Shown here: piece by piece, positions 11,120-20,450 of the stretch
How positions within the stretch are numbered: position 1 is the stretch's first letter
How the letters are laid out: each line of letters begins with the position of its first letter
NCBI GenBank assembly: GCA_023488455.1
Contig: JAMDDV010000007.1
Span: forward strand, 1-28,352
Reading direction: 5' to 3'
DNA: 28,352 nt
DNA from: Actinomycetota bacterium
GTDB taxonomy: Bacteria > Actinomycetota > Humimicrobiia > Hakubellales > JAMDDV01
The notes under the pieces: model-generated
Databases searched by the model: none
What the model was told of the DNA's origin: nothing
The model's input: only the letters and a program-made list of their open reading frames with translations
Made by a program: the position numbers and the translations under genes

Positions 11120-12673
11120 ATGGGTCAACTCTTCAGAAAAATCCCAAAGCCGCTGGTGCTCACCATTCTTGATGGTTGGGGAGTTGGAGATGGCGGCAGC
11201 GGCGATGTAATCGCACAGTCCAGCCTTAAGAACATGACCCGATTCTTGAATGAATATCCGTCAACCAGGATAAAGTCGTCAGAGGAGGCGGTAGGCCTGC
11301 CGATCGGACAGATGGGCAATTCCGAGGTTGGGCATCTAAATATGGGTGCTGGCCGTATTGTCTATCAGGATCTGACCAGGATAACAAAATCCATTAAGGA
11401 CGGAGATTTTTTCAAAAATGGTGCGCTACTTGCAGCAGTAGAAAATGTGAACAGTAATAGCTCAGCCCTTCACTTGATGGGCCTACTTTCAGATGGAGGG
11501 GTACACAGCCATATCGAGCATCTGTATGCGCTCATCAGGATGGCCAAGATGCATGATATAGACAGAATTCACGTTCACGCATTCCTTGATGGTCGCGACG
11601 TGCCGCCGGATTCAGGCATCTATTATGTGATTAATCTGGAGGAGTTTTTGAGTAGTGCTGGTCTTGGTGAACCCTGCACTATTTGCGGCAGGTACTATGC
11701 CATGGACCGTGATAACAGATGGGACCGTGTTGAAAAAGCATATGATGCGATAGTGTACGGTGAGGGGATTATCGAAACAGATCCAGCAGAAGCGGTGAGA
11801 AAGTCTTACAAAGCAGGAGTGATGGATGAGTTCATGGTGCCCACGGTTATCAATAAAAGAGGTAGGAAGTATGATGGCGTTAGATCTGGCGATTCCGTGA
11901 TTTTCTTCAATTTCCGGGCTGATCGTGCAAGGGAACTCACTCGCTCTTTCTTTGAGAAGGGGTTTGATAAATTCGACAGAGGTCCAAACCCGCCTTCAGT
12001 ATTTTTTGTCTGCATGACTGAGTACGATGCAGATTTCGGACTTCCAATCGCATTCCCAACACTATATTTGAAGAATACCCTTGCGGATGTGATATCAGAT
12101 AATGGTCTCAAGCAGTTACATATTGCTGAGACCGAGAAGTACGCCCATGTTACTTTTTTTTTGAACGGAGGAGTTGAGGAACCCAAGGCTGGAGAGGACA
12201 GAATTTTAATTCCATCACCCAAGGTATCGACATATGACTTAAAACCTGAGATGAGCGCGTATGAGGTAAAGGATAGATTGCTGTCCGAGATCCAGAGCAG
12301 TAAGTATGATGTTATCGTGGTCAATTTTGCAAATGCAGATATGGTTGGGCATACAGGGGTAATTGAGGCCATTCAAAAAGCCGTCAGGACTGTGGATGAA
12401 TGCATTGGTCAGATTGCGGAAAAGGTAAACGAGGTTGGGGGGCTTATGATCATAACGGCCGATCACGGCAATGCAGATGACAAATTGGATTTGAAGACCA
12501 ATGAGACAATCACGGCCCATTCTCTCAATCCGGTACCGTTCATCGTTTTAACAAATGAAAGAATGAGATTGAGGGACGACGGCATCCTCGCCGATGTCGC
12601 ACCAACTGTACTTGATATTATGGGCATAGGAAAACCTGATGAGATGACCGGAAGGTCACTTATCGTATACTGA
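11120..12673 (+). CDS. gpmI: 2,3-bisphosphoglycerate-independent phosphoglycerate mutase
   Basis: Interconverts 3- and 2-phosphoglycerate using two divalent metals and a phosphoserine intermediate; alkaline-phosphatase superfamily. It has 517 residues, the normal length. Seen: ILDGWGVGD with the first metal-binding Asp, GNSEVGHLNMGAGR with the phospho-acceptor Ser at about 68, LSDGGVHSHIEHL, FLDGRDVPP, GRYYAMDRDNRWDRVEKAY, FNFRADRAREL, VVNFANADMVGHTG, TADHGNADDK and TAHSLNPVPF. The ATG follows the tpiA stop without a gap. The gene that usually comes next in Clostridia, enolase, is absent here and secG follows directly. Confidence 0.97.
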   Translation: MGQLFRKIPKPLVLTILDGWGVGDGGSGDVIAQSSLKNMTRFLNEYPSTRIKSSEEAVGLPIGQMGNSEVGHLNMGAGRIVYQDLTRITKSIKDGDFFKNGALLAAVENVNSNSSALHLMGLLSDGGVHSHIEHLYALIRMAKMHDIDRIHVHAFLDGRDVPPDSGIYYVINLEEFLSSAGLGEPCTICGRYYAMDRDNRWDRVEKAYDAIVYGEGIIETDPAEAVRKSYKAGVMDEFMVPTVINKRGRKYDGVRSGDSVIFFNFRADRARELTRSFFEKGFDKFDRGPNPPSVFFVCMTEYDADFGLPIAFPTLYLKNTLADVISDNGLKQLHIAETEKYAHVTFFLNGGVEEPKAGEDRILIPSPKVSTYDLKPEMSAYEVKDRLLSEIQSSKYDVIVVNFANADMVGHTGVIEAIQKAVRTVDECIGQIAEKVNEVGGLMIITADHGNADDKLDLKTNETITAHSLNPVPFIVLTNERMRLRDDGILADVAPTVLDIMGIGKPDEMTGRSLIVY

Positions 12674-12719
12674 TTGAAGGTGTGAACTGTGTATGTTAAA
12701 CTTCAGTTTTGAAATTTAC

Positions 12720-12724
12720 GGAGG
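12720..12724 (+). promoter_or_regulatory. ribosome binding site fixing the secG start
   Basis: GGAGG ends eight bases before TTG 12733. An in-frame TTG at 12709 lies upstream of this SD and has none of its own, so the shorter product is preferred. Confidence 0.75.
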
Positions 12725-12732
12725 TTAATTCA

Positions 12733-12969
12733 TTGTTTGACAGGTGGTATTTGATCTTGCTCTTTGCAATACAGATGATAGTTTGCATTGCTTTGATTGT
12801 TTTTGTCCTGCTCCATTCCGGAAAGGGTGGAGGTCTGTCCGAAGCCTTCGGGGGTACGATATCTTCGTTTACCAGCACGAGCATAATAGAAAAAAATCTT
12901 AACAGGATAACGATAGTGCTGTCGTTGATCTTCGCTGTGGTCACAATATTGTTGTCCATTTTGTTATAG
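12733..12969 (+). CDS. secG: preprotein translocase subunit SecG
   Basis: Small membrane subunit of the SecYEG channel that aids SecA-driven export. With the TTG start chosen from the SD at 12720-12724 it has 78 residues, typical for Gram-positive SecG. There are two hydrophobic segments (about 4-27 and 54-77) flanking the conserved cytoplasmic loop HSGKGGGLSEAFGG followed by S/T-rich residues, the family hallmark. It follows gpmI by 59 bp and precedes the first peptide-binding protein by 34 bp, so it closes the glycolytic operon and may be read through into the transporter genes. Confidence 0.93.
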   Translation: MFDRWYLILLFAIQMIVCIALIVFVLLHSGKGGGLSEAFGGTISSFTSTSIIEKNLNRITIVLSLIFAVVTILLSILL

Positions 12970-13003
12970 GATATTGATCTTATAAGACGTTTTTGCTGTC
13001 AAA

Positions 13004-14674
13004 GTGATAAAAAAAATATTTAATAAGATTGGCTATTTCCTCCTGATTTTTGGAATTTCATCCTTCATATTCATGCAATCTGGTTGTGGCTTGAGGCAGG
13101 GTGAATCCGAAGCTGCCAGCATGCAAGCCTCTGGAACGACTGGAACGGAAACCACACAGGAAATCAGGGAAACAACTCCGGTGGAATTGAAACTAATTGT
13201 CGGATACAGTCAGGAGCCGGTAATGCTAAACCCCTTTATCGTAGGCGGGGATAATGAAGCTACCAGGGATATAGTTAATCCAATACTTCTGGGCCTCATG
13301 ACCATAGATGATAGATTGAAATATGTCCCCGTTTTGGTAGATGAAGTACCCTCGCTGCAGAACAGTCTGGTGACCGAAAGTCCCTTTTCTGTAACTTACA
13401 GGATCAAGAAGAACGCAGTCTGGAGTGATGGGACTCCGCTGACCTCTGCTGATGTTAAATTTACATGGGAGACGATAATGAACCCAAAAAACTTCATTGC
13501 TTCCAGGGAGGGATACGAAAAGATAAGATCGATTGAGACACCAGACGAAAAGACAGTGGTTGTGAATTACAGTGAGGTTTATCCTGCATGGAAGAGTCTC
13601 TTTAATCACGTTCTTCCGAAGCACTGGCTTGAGGGCAAGGATTTCAACACGGTCATGAATCACGAGTTAATAGGCAGCGGTCCGTTTGTTTTTAAAGAAT
13701 GGGTCGCTGGTGATCATATCAGCCTGGAAAAGAACCCTAATTTCTGGGGAGAGGATAAACCAAAATTGGAGATGATAGTCTTCAGGTTTATACCACAGGT
13801 TGAGTACCTTCTAACCCTGCTTGAGGTCGGCGATATTGATATGATCATCCTGCCAGAGCAGGAGATGAGTACGATCGAAAAACTGGAATCGATGGGCGGA
13901 ATAAGTCTGGTAATCTCCAACTCCCTTAAATGGGAGCACCTGGGATTTTGCCAACTAAGAGATACGCCCTTGAAGGATGTTAACGTGAGAAAAGCTATCA
14001 GTTATGCGATTGACAGGAATAGAATAGTCGATCAGCTTTTCACGGGAAGAATAGAGGTCTCGCAGTCGTTTTATAACCCGCTGCAAAGCTTTTACGAACC
14101 GGCATGGCAGCAGTATGAGTTCAATAAGAAGACTGCTTTGGGTCTGATGGCTGAGGCGGGGTATGGTGTTGAAAATCCGATTGACCTGAAATTCACAACC
14201 ACCGTTGGTAATCCGCTAAGGGATCAGGTTCAGACAATAATTCAGGGGTATTTAAGGCAGATAGGCGTTAATGTTCAGATAGAGAATTTTAACTCTGAAG
14301 AGCTGTTCACGGATAAGTTCCCCAATGGTGATTTTGAGATCGGTGAGCTGGCATGGACTGGAACATCAAATCCTGATGTATCAAATCTATTCTCCTCGAA
14401 GATGTTACCCGATAAAGGGGGACAAAATTATTATTATTACCAAAACCAGCAGGTTACCGATCTATTGGACAGCGCGAGGTATGAAGTAGATGATGTTAAG
14501 CGCGACGAACTGTATATCCAAGTGCAGAGGATCATGGCCGATGATGCGATAATTCTTCCCCTTTTTCAGCATATCGTGCTTGTTGCGTATAACGATAAGT
14601 TGGGGGGCACAAAGGTCAATCCTTCAGAAGCAGGTCTGTTCTGGAATACCCAGGAGTGGTATTTTGGGAATTGA
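13004..14674 (+). CDS. Opp/Dpp-type solute-binding lipoprotein (family 5), copy 1
   Basis: Extracellular lipid-anchored binding protein for an oligopeptide/dipeptide/nickel-class ABC importer. It has 556 residues, typical of SBP family 5. A basic N terminus and hydrophobic segment lead to FMQSGC, a permissive lipobox with Cys near residue 28, then a Ser/Thr/Glu-rich linker (about 32-62) before the folded domain. Family features include VWSDGTPLTSADVKFTWE, LIGSGPFVFKEW, LKDVNVRKAISYAIDR and the C-terminal ADDAIILPLFQH. It starts with GTG and has no visible SD, in contrast to its paralogue downstream. The two share extended similarity throughout, so they arose by tandem duplication. The ligand cannot be read from sequence; peptides are most common, but sugars are carried by some members. 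Confidence 0.9.
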   Translation: MIKKIFNKIGYFLLIFGISSFIFMQSGCGLRQGESEAASMQASGTTGTETTQEIRETTPVELKLIVGYSQEPVMLNPFIVGGDNEATRDIVNPILLGLMTIDDRLKYVPVLVDEVPSLQNSLVTESPFSVTYRIKKNAVWSDGTPLTSADVKFTWETIMNPKNFIASREGYEKIRSIETPDEKTVVVNYSEVYPAWKSLFNHVLPKHWLEGKDFNTVMNHELIGSGPFVFKEWVAGDHISLEKNPNFWGEDKPKLEMIVFRFIPQVEYLLTLLEVGDIDMIILPEQEMSTIEKLESMGGISLVISNSLKWEHLGFCQLRDTPLKDVNVRKAISYAIDRNRIVDQLFTGRIEVSQSFYNPLQSFYEPAWQQYEFNKKTALGLMAEAGYGVENPIDLKFTTTVGNPLRDQVQTIIQGYLRQIGVNVQIENFNSEELFTDKFPNGDFEIGELAWTGTSNPDVSNLFSSKMLPDKGGQNYYYYQNQQVTDLLDSARYEVDDVKRDELYIQVQRIMADDAIILPLFQHIVLVAYNDKLGGTKVNPSEAGLFWNTQEWYFGN

Positions 14675-14707
14675 TTTACGTAACGAATAGATTAATATTG
14701 AATTTTG

Positions 14708-14737
14708 TTGTTATTTCTGCATATTTTGTTTCATAAT
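14708..14737 (+). promoter_or_regulatory. candidate promoter for the second binding protein
   Basis: The 117-bp gap between the binding-protein genes is strongly AT-rich. TTGTTA (14708-14713) lies 18 bp from CATAAT (14732-14737), five of six matches to the -10 consensus. A separate promoter would explain the long gap inside an otherwise tight cluster. Calls in such AT-rich DNA are weak. Confidence 0.35.
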
Positions 14738-14776
14738 TTTAAAGGAAATTTTCAAAATTTATATAAATTCTAAACG

Positions 14777-14782
14777 AGGAGG
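14777..14782 (+). promoter_or_regulatory. strong ribosome binding site of the second binding protein
   Basis: AGGAGG, extended to GAGGAGGTGA, ends nine bases before TTG 14792 and decides that start. It is much stronger than anything before copy 1. Confidence 0.75.
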
Positions 14783-14791
14783 TGAAAAGAG

Positions 14792-16399
14792 TTGACAACG
14801 GAAAAGAGAAAGGAGAAAACATTGACCAAGAAAATTGTAATAATAGCATTAGCTGTAGTTTTAACATTTACCCTTTTTCAATTTTTTGGTTGCGCACCAA
14901 AGGTATCAAGAGGAATAGTAGTTGGCTATGACCAGGAGCCAGCTGTATTAAACCAATTCATCATTGGTGGTGATATGATGGCGACAGCGGATGTCACCCA
15001 GTCTATTTTGCAGGGCCTCTTCACTGTTGACAATACACTTAACTACATTCCTGTCCTGCTTGCTGAAGTGCCGACAATTGATAATGGAGGCATCAAGCTT
15101 GACCCATTCACCTTAACCTATAAACTGAAAAAGGGCATCAAATGGAGCGACGGCAAACCGCTGACATCTGCTGATATAAAGTTCACGTGGGAAACAATAA
15201 TGAACCCTGATAACCAGATAATAAGCAGGGACGGCTATGACAAGATCGAATCCATCGAGACACCTGATGATCTGACGGCAGTGGTTAAGTTCAAGGAGAT
15301 CTACGCTCCATGGAAGAACCTGTTTTCCCCGCCATATGCTGTCCTTCCGATGCACTGGCTCCAGGGCAAGGACTTTAACCAGGTCATGAATCGTGAAGTG
15401 CTTGGCAGCGGACCCTATATGTTCAAGGAATGGATTTCTGGTGATAGCATCACCCTGGTGAGGAATCCGAAGTACTGGGACGATCCCAAGCCAACCATAG
15501 AGTCCATAACCTTTAAGTACAACCCGGAAACTAACACTTTGGTCACAATGCTGCAGTCAGGAGAGGTTGACCTTATAATACCACCTCCGGATGTTTCGTT
15601 GATTGAACAGCTCAAGGCAATAGAGAGTGTTGAGGTCCAGGTTCAAGGTGGACTGATTTGGGAGCATCTGGCATTTGGTCAGCAGCGCGATACACCGCTT
15701 CGCGATATTAACGTGAGGAAAGCCATCAGCCATGCCATCGACAGGCAGGCAATAGTCAATGAACTCCTGAAGGGTCAGGTTAACGTACTGCAGTCGATCT
15801 ATGTATCAACCCAGCCAGTATACGTTCCTGCATGGGAGCAGTACGACTACAACGTTGATAAAGCCAAGGAGTATTTAGCTAAGTCAGGATATGGTCCTGA
15901 TAATCCAATCGAGCTGAAGATCAGTACCACTGCTGGTAATGTCTTAAGGGAGCAGCTGGAGCAGATAATACAGGCTAACCTCAAGGAGATCGGGATTAAC
16001 ATTACCATTGAAAACTTCGATCCTGATACCTGGTTTGGGGAGAAGACTCCTGCTGGAGAATTTGACATTGGTGAATGGGCCTGGCTTGTTTCACCGGATC
16101 CAGATTTGGCAAGCACCTTTGCTGGAGATATGATCCCACCAGATGGACAGAACTATTACTGGTATAAGAATGATCAGGTGACACAACTCCTGCATGATGC
16201 CAATAAGCAGGCTGATGAGGTAAAGAGAAATGAGATATACAAGGAAATCCAGAAGCTAATGGCCGATGATGCTATAATTCTGCCTTTATATCAGAGGTTA
16301 AACGTAGTAGCACACAATGCAAATCTAAAGGGAGTAAAAGCCAATCCTTCTCAGATCGGTACATTCTGGAATACCGAAGAATGGACCATTGAGGAATAG
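14792..16399 (+). CDS. Opp/Dpp-type solute-binding lipoprotein (family 5), copy 2
   Basis: Second lipid-anchored binding protein for the same importer, 535 residues. The N terminus is lysine-rich, followed by a hydrophobic segment and FFGC as lipobox (Cys near 34); unlike copy 1 there is almost no linker before the folded domain. Aligned segments show the duplication: GYDQEPAVLNQFIIGGD here against GYSQEPVMLNPFIVGGD in copy 1, and RDTPLRDINVRKAISHAIDR against RDTPLKDVNVRKAISYAIDR. The C terminus MADDAIILPLYQR is also shared. A strong SD, a candidate promoter upstream and a stable hairpin immediately downstream suggest this copy is made in larger amounts than copy 1 and the permeases. The two may bind different ligands for one membrane complex. 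Confidence 0.92.
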   Translation: MTTEKRKEKTLTKKIVIIALAVVLTFTLFQFFGCAPKVSRGIVVGYDQEPAVLNQFIIGGDMMATADVTQSILQGLFTVDNTLNYIPVLLAEVPTIDNGGIKLDPFTLTYKLKKGIKWSDGKPLTSADIKFTWETIMNPDNQIISRDGYDKIESIETPDDLTAVVKFKEIYAPWKNLFSPPYAVLPMHWLQGKDFNQVMNREVLGSGPYMFKEWISGDSITLVRNPKYWDDPKPTIESITFKYNPETNTLVTMLQSGEVDLIIPPPDVSLIEQLKAIESVEVQVQGGLIWEHLAFGQQRDTPLRDINVRKAISHAIDRQAIVNELLKGQVNVLQSIYVSTQPVYVPAWEQYDYNVDKAKEYLAKSGYGPDNPIELKISTTAGNVLREQLEQIIQANLKEIGINITIENFDPDTWFGEKTPAGEFDIGEWAWLVSPDPDLASTFAGDMIPPDGQNYYWYKNDQVTQLLHDANKQADEVKRNEIYKEIQKLMADDAIILPLYQRLNVVAHNANLKGVKANPSQIGTFWNTEEWTIEE

Positions 16400-16431
16400 G
16401 CAAGATGGTCTTTTAAGAACGATTTAAATTA

Positions 16432-16457
16432 TGGGAGCCCGTTTTGCTGGGCTCCCA
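16432..16457 (+). terminator. perfect 9-bp hairpin between binding protein and permease (partial terminator or mRNA-protecting stem)
   Basis: TGGGAGCCC (16432-16440), an 8-nt loop, then GGGCTCCCA (16449-16457) form a GC-rich stem. The downstream bases AAACTTTATT are not a real U-tract, so full termination is doubtful. Placed 32 bp after the binding-protein stop and 25 bp before the permease start, it fits the malE-malF pattern: protecting the upstream message and lowering expression of the membrane genes. Confidence 0.75.
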
Positions 16458-16482
16458 AACTTTATTGACGATGGAGTAGTTA

Positions 16483-17454
16483 TTGCTGAACTTTATTGTA
16501 AGGAGAATTTTGTACGCAATACCGCTTTTAATACTGGTTAGCGTGATTATGTATGGGATAATGCACCTTGCACCTGGTGGACCGCTTGCCATGCTTGCGC
16601 TTAACCCCAAGGTAAGGCCGGAAGATCTCGCAAGGCTTACAGCATCTCTTGGGCTGGATAAGCCCTGGTATATCCAGTATTTTAAGTGGTTTTTTGCATA
16701 TATAAGAGGCGATTGGGGAATGAGCTTTCAGACCCACAGGCCTGTTTTTGTAATGGTAATGGAGAGATTACCGAATACCCTGCAGTTAATGGGTGTTTCC
16801 ATGATATTTGCGCTTGCGCTTGCAATCCCAATTGGCATTTACTCTGCAATAAGACAGTACTCATGGTTCGATAATCTGGCGACTACTTTCTCATATATAG
16901 GATATTCGATGCCCATATTCTGGTTTGGGCTGATGCTGCAGCTATTTTTTGCATATTACCTTTACGATTGGACTGGATTTCATATTTTTTTCAGTGCGAA
17001 CATGTATTCGGTGGGAGAGTCCAGCAATATATTTAACAGGCTTCAGCATCTGGCTCTACCCGTCATGACCCTCTCAATTGCCTCGATTGCGGGGTGGAGC
17101 AGGTATCAGAGGTCAAGCATGCTTGAGATCATAAATTCAGATTATCTGCGAACTGCAAGGGCAAAAGGGCTGCCCGAAAGCAAAGTTATATTAAAACATG
17201 CGCTGCGAAATGCGATCATACCGCTCATCACAGTGCTAACGCTTGATATTGCTGCACTTTTCAGCGGAGCTGTGGTCACCGAGACGGTCTTCGGGTGGCC
17301 AGGTATGGGGAGGTTGTTCTATGATGCCGTAAATAAAAGGGACTATCCCGTTGTGATGGGGAGCGTGATGCTGTTCTCGGTAATGGTCATATTTTTTAAT
17401 CTCCTTGCTGACATTTTATATGGAGTGTTTGACCCGAGAATCAGGTATGATTAG
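16483..17454 (+). CDS. dppB: Opp/Dpp-type ABC transporter permease B
   Basis: First membrane subunit of the importer, 323 residues. The N terminus matches DppB/OppB proteins (FIVRRILYAIPLLILVSVI, then APGGP), with six predicted membrane segments and the long first periplasmic loop typical of B subunits. The cytoplasmic EAA-type loop that contacts the ATPases is DYLRTARAKGLPESKVILKH followed by ALRNAIIP. The C terminus ends with the usual YGVFDPRIRYD. Start TTG 16483 is supported by GGAG (16473-16476) six bases upstream. The stop TAG abuts dppC. The symbol denotes the family, not proven dipeptide specificity. Confidence 0.93.
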   Translation: MLNFIVRRILYAIPLLILVSVIMYGIMHLAPGGPLAMLALNPKVRPEDLARLTASLGLDKPWYIQYFKWFFAYIRGDWGMSFQTHRPVFVMVMERLPNTLQLMGVSMIFALALAIPIGIYSAIRQYSWFDNLATTFSYIGYSMPIFWFGLMLQLFFAYYLYDWTGFHIFFSANMYSVGESSNIFNRLQHLALPVMTLSIASIAGWSRYQRSSMLEIINSDYLRTARAKGLPESKVILKHALRNAIIPLITVLTLDIAALFSGAVVTETVFGWPGMGRLFYDAVNKRDYPVVMGSVMLFSVMVIFFNLLADILYGVFDPRIRYD

Positions 17455-18348
17455 ATGAAGAACGAAGCTGCTGCACTTGAAGGTTATAAGAGCAGGACTC
17501 TAATTCAAATATTTTCACGGCGATTTTTCAGACATAAACTGGCCGTTGCAAGTCTGATCGTCCTTTTTTTACTGTATTTACTTGCGATTTTGGCACCTTT
17601 TGTAACCCCATTTGAATTCGATGCCATAGACTTGAAAAACAATAATATGCCCCCAAGCCTGGAGCACATCATGGGCACTGATGAGCTTGGAAGAGATGAG
17701 CTGACAAGAATAGTTTACGGTGGACGGGTCTCGCTTATGGTTGGGACGGTTGTAGCTTTAATGGCTTCGATGATCGGCACCATGATAGGAGTGCTTGCGG
17801 GGTATTACGGTAGGGTGCTTGACAATATATTGATGCGATTTACGGACCTCATACTATCACTGCCGCTTTTACCGCTGCTGATCGTTGTTGCTGCTGTTAA
17901 AGGACCAGGTCTTGTGGGCATTATCCTCATTCTGGCAATACTAACATGGACATATGTCGCCAGGCTGGTGCGAGCCTCCTTTCTTTCGATCAGGGAGGAA
18001 GATTACGTTCAAGCTGCCCGAGCAGTTGGGGCTTCTGATGTACGGATAATCTTCAGACACATGCTCCCAAATGCAGTTGCTCCTATCATCGTTAATACCA
18101 CGTTAATGGTAGGAATAGCAATATTAATTGAATCGGTGCTCAGTTACCTTGGTTTCGGGATTCAACCTCCAACACCAAGTTGGGGTAACATGCTGTATAA
18201 CGCAAAAACTACAATGAGACTTTATCCGTGGCTTACGTATTTTCCTGGATTGATGATTGTGATAACCGTTCTTTGCTTTAATTTTGTTGGAGATGGTCTG
18301 CGCGATGCACTTGACCCCAAACAGACCATAGAAAAGGTTTCTAAATGA
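17455..18348 (+). CDS. dppC: Opp/Dpp-type ABC transporter permease C
   Basis: Second membrane subunit, 297 residues. Family features: RRFFRHKLAVASLIVLFLL, PFEFDAIDL, HIMGTDELGRDELTRIVYGG, then five further hydrophobic segments. The EAA-type loop is EEDYVQAARAVGASDVRIIF with RHMLPN after it, and the C terminus has the usual PSWGNMLYNA and GDGLRDALDP. Its start directly follows the dppB stop, and its stop overlaps the ATPase start as ATGA, so B, C and D are translationally linked. Confidence 0.93.
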   Translation: MKNEAAALEGYKSRTLIQIFSRRFFRHKLAVASLIVLFLLYLLAILAPFVTPFEFDAIDLKNNNMPPSLEHIMGTDELGRDELTRIVYGGRVSLMVGTVVALMASMIGTMIGVLAGYYGRVLDNILMRFTDLILSLPLLPLLIVVAAVKGPGLVGIILILAILTWTYVARLVRASFLSIREEDYVQAARAVGASDVRIIFRHMLPNAVAPIIVNTTLMVGIAILIESVLSYLGFGIQPPTPSWGNMLYNAKTTMRLYPWLTYFPGLMIVITVLCFNFVGDGLRDALDPKQTIEKVSK

Positions 18349-19373
18349 GCGATGTTCTTTTAAGGGTAAAAGATTTGAAGACCTATTTCTATACACAGGA
18401 CGGCATTGTAAAGGCAGTTGATGGCATAAGCTTTGAACTTGCCAGAGGCGAAACGCTGGGGATTGTTGGTGAGTCAGGCTCCGGTAAGAGCGTCACTGCT
18501 TTGTCGATATTAAAGTTAATTCCCGATCCTCCAGGCAAGATAGTGAGTGGTGATATATACATGGACGGTACGAATATCATTGCCTTGAAGGAAAAGGAGA
18601 TGCAGCAGATCAGAGGGAATGAGATTGCGATGATTTTTCAGGATCCAATGACCTCGCTAAACCCCGTATTTACCATAGGCAATCAGATAATGGAAACCAT
18701 AATGCTTCACCAGAGACTGGATAGGAAAGCAGCGAGGAAGAAAACTATTGAACTATTAATGAACGTGGGAATCCCAAATCCGGAGCACAGAATAAAAGAG
18801 TACCCACACCAGTTCTCCGGTGGTATGAGGCAGCGTGCTATGATCGCGATGGCACTATCGTGCAATCCCAAGATACTGATTGCGGACGAACCGACGACTG
18901 CACTTGATGTCACAATACAGGCTCAGATATTGCGACTGATGAATGAAATAAAGAACAGAACAAGCTCCTCCATAATAATCATCACCCATGATCTGGGCGT
19001 CATCGCCGAGATGGCTGATAATATCATCATAATGTACGGTGGGAGGGTTGTTGAATATTCTGATGCTCACACTATTTTCTATAACTCACATCATCCTTAC
19101 ACCTGGGGTCTGCTCAGGTCGATTCCCAGGCTTGATGAGGTTAAGAAGGAGCGGCTCATACCAATACCTGGGGCTCCGCCTTCATTGATACATGTGCCTC
19201 CTGGTTGTCCATTCAGTCCGCGGTGTCGCTACGCGAAGGATATCTGTTTTAAGATAGTGCCTGAGCTAAGTGATGTCGGGAGATTTCACAAGATTGCTTG
19301 CTATCTTGATGCTGATGAAGTAGCAAAATACAAGGCAGAAAAAATACTTGAGGCGAGCTGTGAACCAGGATAA
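18345..19373 (+). CDS. dppD: Opp/Dpp-type ABC transporter ATPase D
   Basis: One of two nucleotide-binding subunits, 342 residues. Walker A GESGSGKS is at about residues 39-46; the Q-loop is [12 protein letters not shown]; the ABC signature appears as FSGGMRQR; Walker B is [12 protein letters not shown], with the switch His in ITHDLGV. The C-terminal extension has [15 protein letters not shown], the cysteine-rich region of OppD/DppD ATPases that can carry an iron-sulfur cluster; the last Cys of the motif (IACYLDAD) is also present. It starts at the ATGA overlap with dppC and overlaps dppF by 14 bp. Confidence 0.94.
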   Translation: MSDVLLRVKDLKTYFYTQDGIVKAVDGISFELARGETLGIVGESGSGKSVTALSILKLIPDPPGKIVSGDIYMDGTNIIALKEKEMQQIRGNEIAMIFQDPMTSLNPVFTIGNQIMETIMLHQRLDRKAARKKTIELLMNVGIPNPEHRIKEYPHQFSGGMRQRAMIAMALSCNPKILIADEPTTALDVTIQAQILRLMNEIKNRTSSSIIIITHDLGVIAEMADNIIIMYGGRVVEYSDAHTIFYNSHHPYTWGLLRSIPRLDEVKKERLIPIPGAPPSLIHVPPGCPFSPRCRYAKDICFKIVPELSDVGRFHKIACYLDADEVAKYKAEKILEASCEPG

Positions 19374-20349
19374 TCATATTTTAAAAGTAGAGAATTTGAA
19401 GAAGTACTTTCCTATTAAAAAGGGAGTCATAAGAAGGACAGTTGGTCATGTCTACGCTGTTGATGATATCTCTTTTTATATTAGAAAGGGTGAAACATTG
19501 GGTCTGGTTGGAGAGAGCGGCTGTGGTAAATCCACAACTGCCAGGGTTATCCTGAGGTTGCTGGATGCTACTGATGGCAAAGTTCTTTTTAATGGTGAGG
19601 ATATCCTCACCATCCGTAAGGTGAGATTAAGGGAATTGAGACGAGATATGCAGATCGTGTTTCAGGATCCGTACGCCTCGTTGAATCCGAGGATGACCGT
19701 AGGTATGATCGTGGAAGAGCCACTGATCATACATAAGATTGACAATTCAGCAAATCGAAAGAGCAGGGTGAAGGATCTGCTGAAGATCGTTGGCCTGAAC
19801 CCCGAGCACACGAACAGGTATCCGCATGAATTTAGTGGGGGTCAGCGGCAGAGGATAGGGGTTGCAAGAGCGCTTGCGTTGAATCCGAAATTCATTGTCT
19901 GCGATGAGCCCGTTTCCGCGCTTGATGTTTCTATTCAAGCTCAGATATTGAACCTGCTGGATGACCTACAGTGTGAATTTAATCTGACGTACCTATTCAT
20001 AGCACATGACCTAAGCGTGGTAAGACATATAAGCGATAGAGTAGCCGTCATGTATTTGGGTAAGATAGTTGAGACAGCGAACTCAAAGGATATATACGAA
20101 AACCCGCATCACCCCTATACTGTAGCTCTTTTGTCATCGGTACCCATACCTGATCCTGATAAGGAGAGGAAGAGAAAGCATATTATCCTGGAAGGTGACG
20201 TACCTAGCCCAATAAACCCACCAAGTGGGTGTCATTTCCACCCAAGATGTCCCAGGGCAATTGATATCTGTTCTATGGAAGAGCCTCCCCTTGAAGCGCA
20301 TAACGGCGATTCAACTCACAAATATGCTTGCTGGAATCCTTACTCCTAA
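19360..20349 (+). CDS. dppF: Opp/Dpp-type ABC transporter ATPase F
   Basis: Second nucleotide-binding subunit, 329 residues from GTG 19360. I chose this start because GAGG (19350-19353) lies six bases upstream and the product then begins close to the conserved [15 protein letters not shown]; a TTG at 19348 would add four residues with a poorly spaced SD. Walker [10 protein letters not shown]-loop [16 protein letters not shown], signature FSGGQRQR, Walker [13 protein letters not shown] and IAHDLSV are intact. The C-terminal [14 protein letters not shown] and the late YACW repeat the four-cysteine pattern of the D subunit. It ends the importer cluster; no clear terminator follows in the 101 bp before the esterase gene. 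Confidence 0.94.
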   Translation: MNQDNHILKVENLKKYFPIKKGVIRRTVGHVYAVDDISFYIRKGETLGLVGESGCGKSTTARVILRLLDATDGKVLFNGEDILTIRKVRLRELRRDMQIVFQDPYASLNPRMTVGMIVEEPLIIHKIDNSANRKSRVKDLLKIVGLNPEHTNRYPHEFSGGQRQRIGVARALALNPKFIVCDEPVSALDVSIQAQILNLLDDLQCEFNLTYLFIAHDLSVVRHISDRVAVMYLGKIVETANSKDIYENPHHPYTVALLSSVPIPDPDKERKRKHIILEGDVPSPINPPSGCHFHPRCPRAIDICSMEEPPLEAHNGDSTHKYACWNPYS

Positions 20350-20450
20350 TGGCTTCTAATAAAAAATCCATAAAACTGAAATGTTAGGAACAACAAGATT
20401 CTGAGAAATGTGCGATTTGAAATCTTTTAAAAGTATTGGGGGTATTAAAA

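Noticed and set aside
12672..12708. Stem GATTGAAG / CTTCAGTT between gpmI and secG
   Set aside because: It needs two G-U pairs, has a 21-nt loop and no U-tract, so it is unlikely to act as a terminator.
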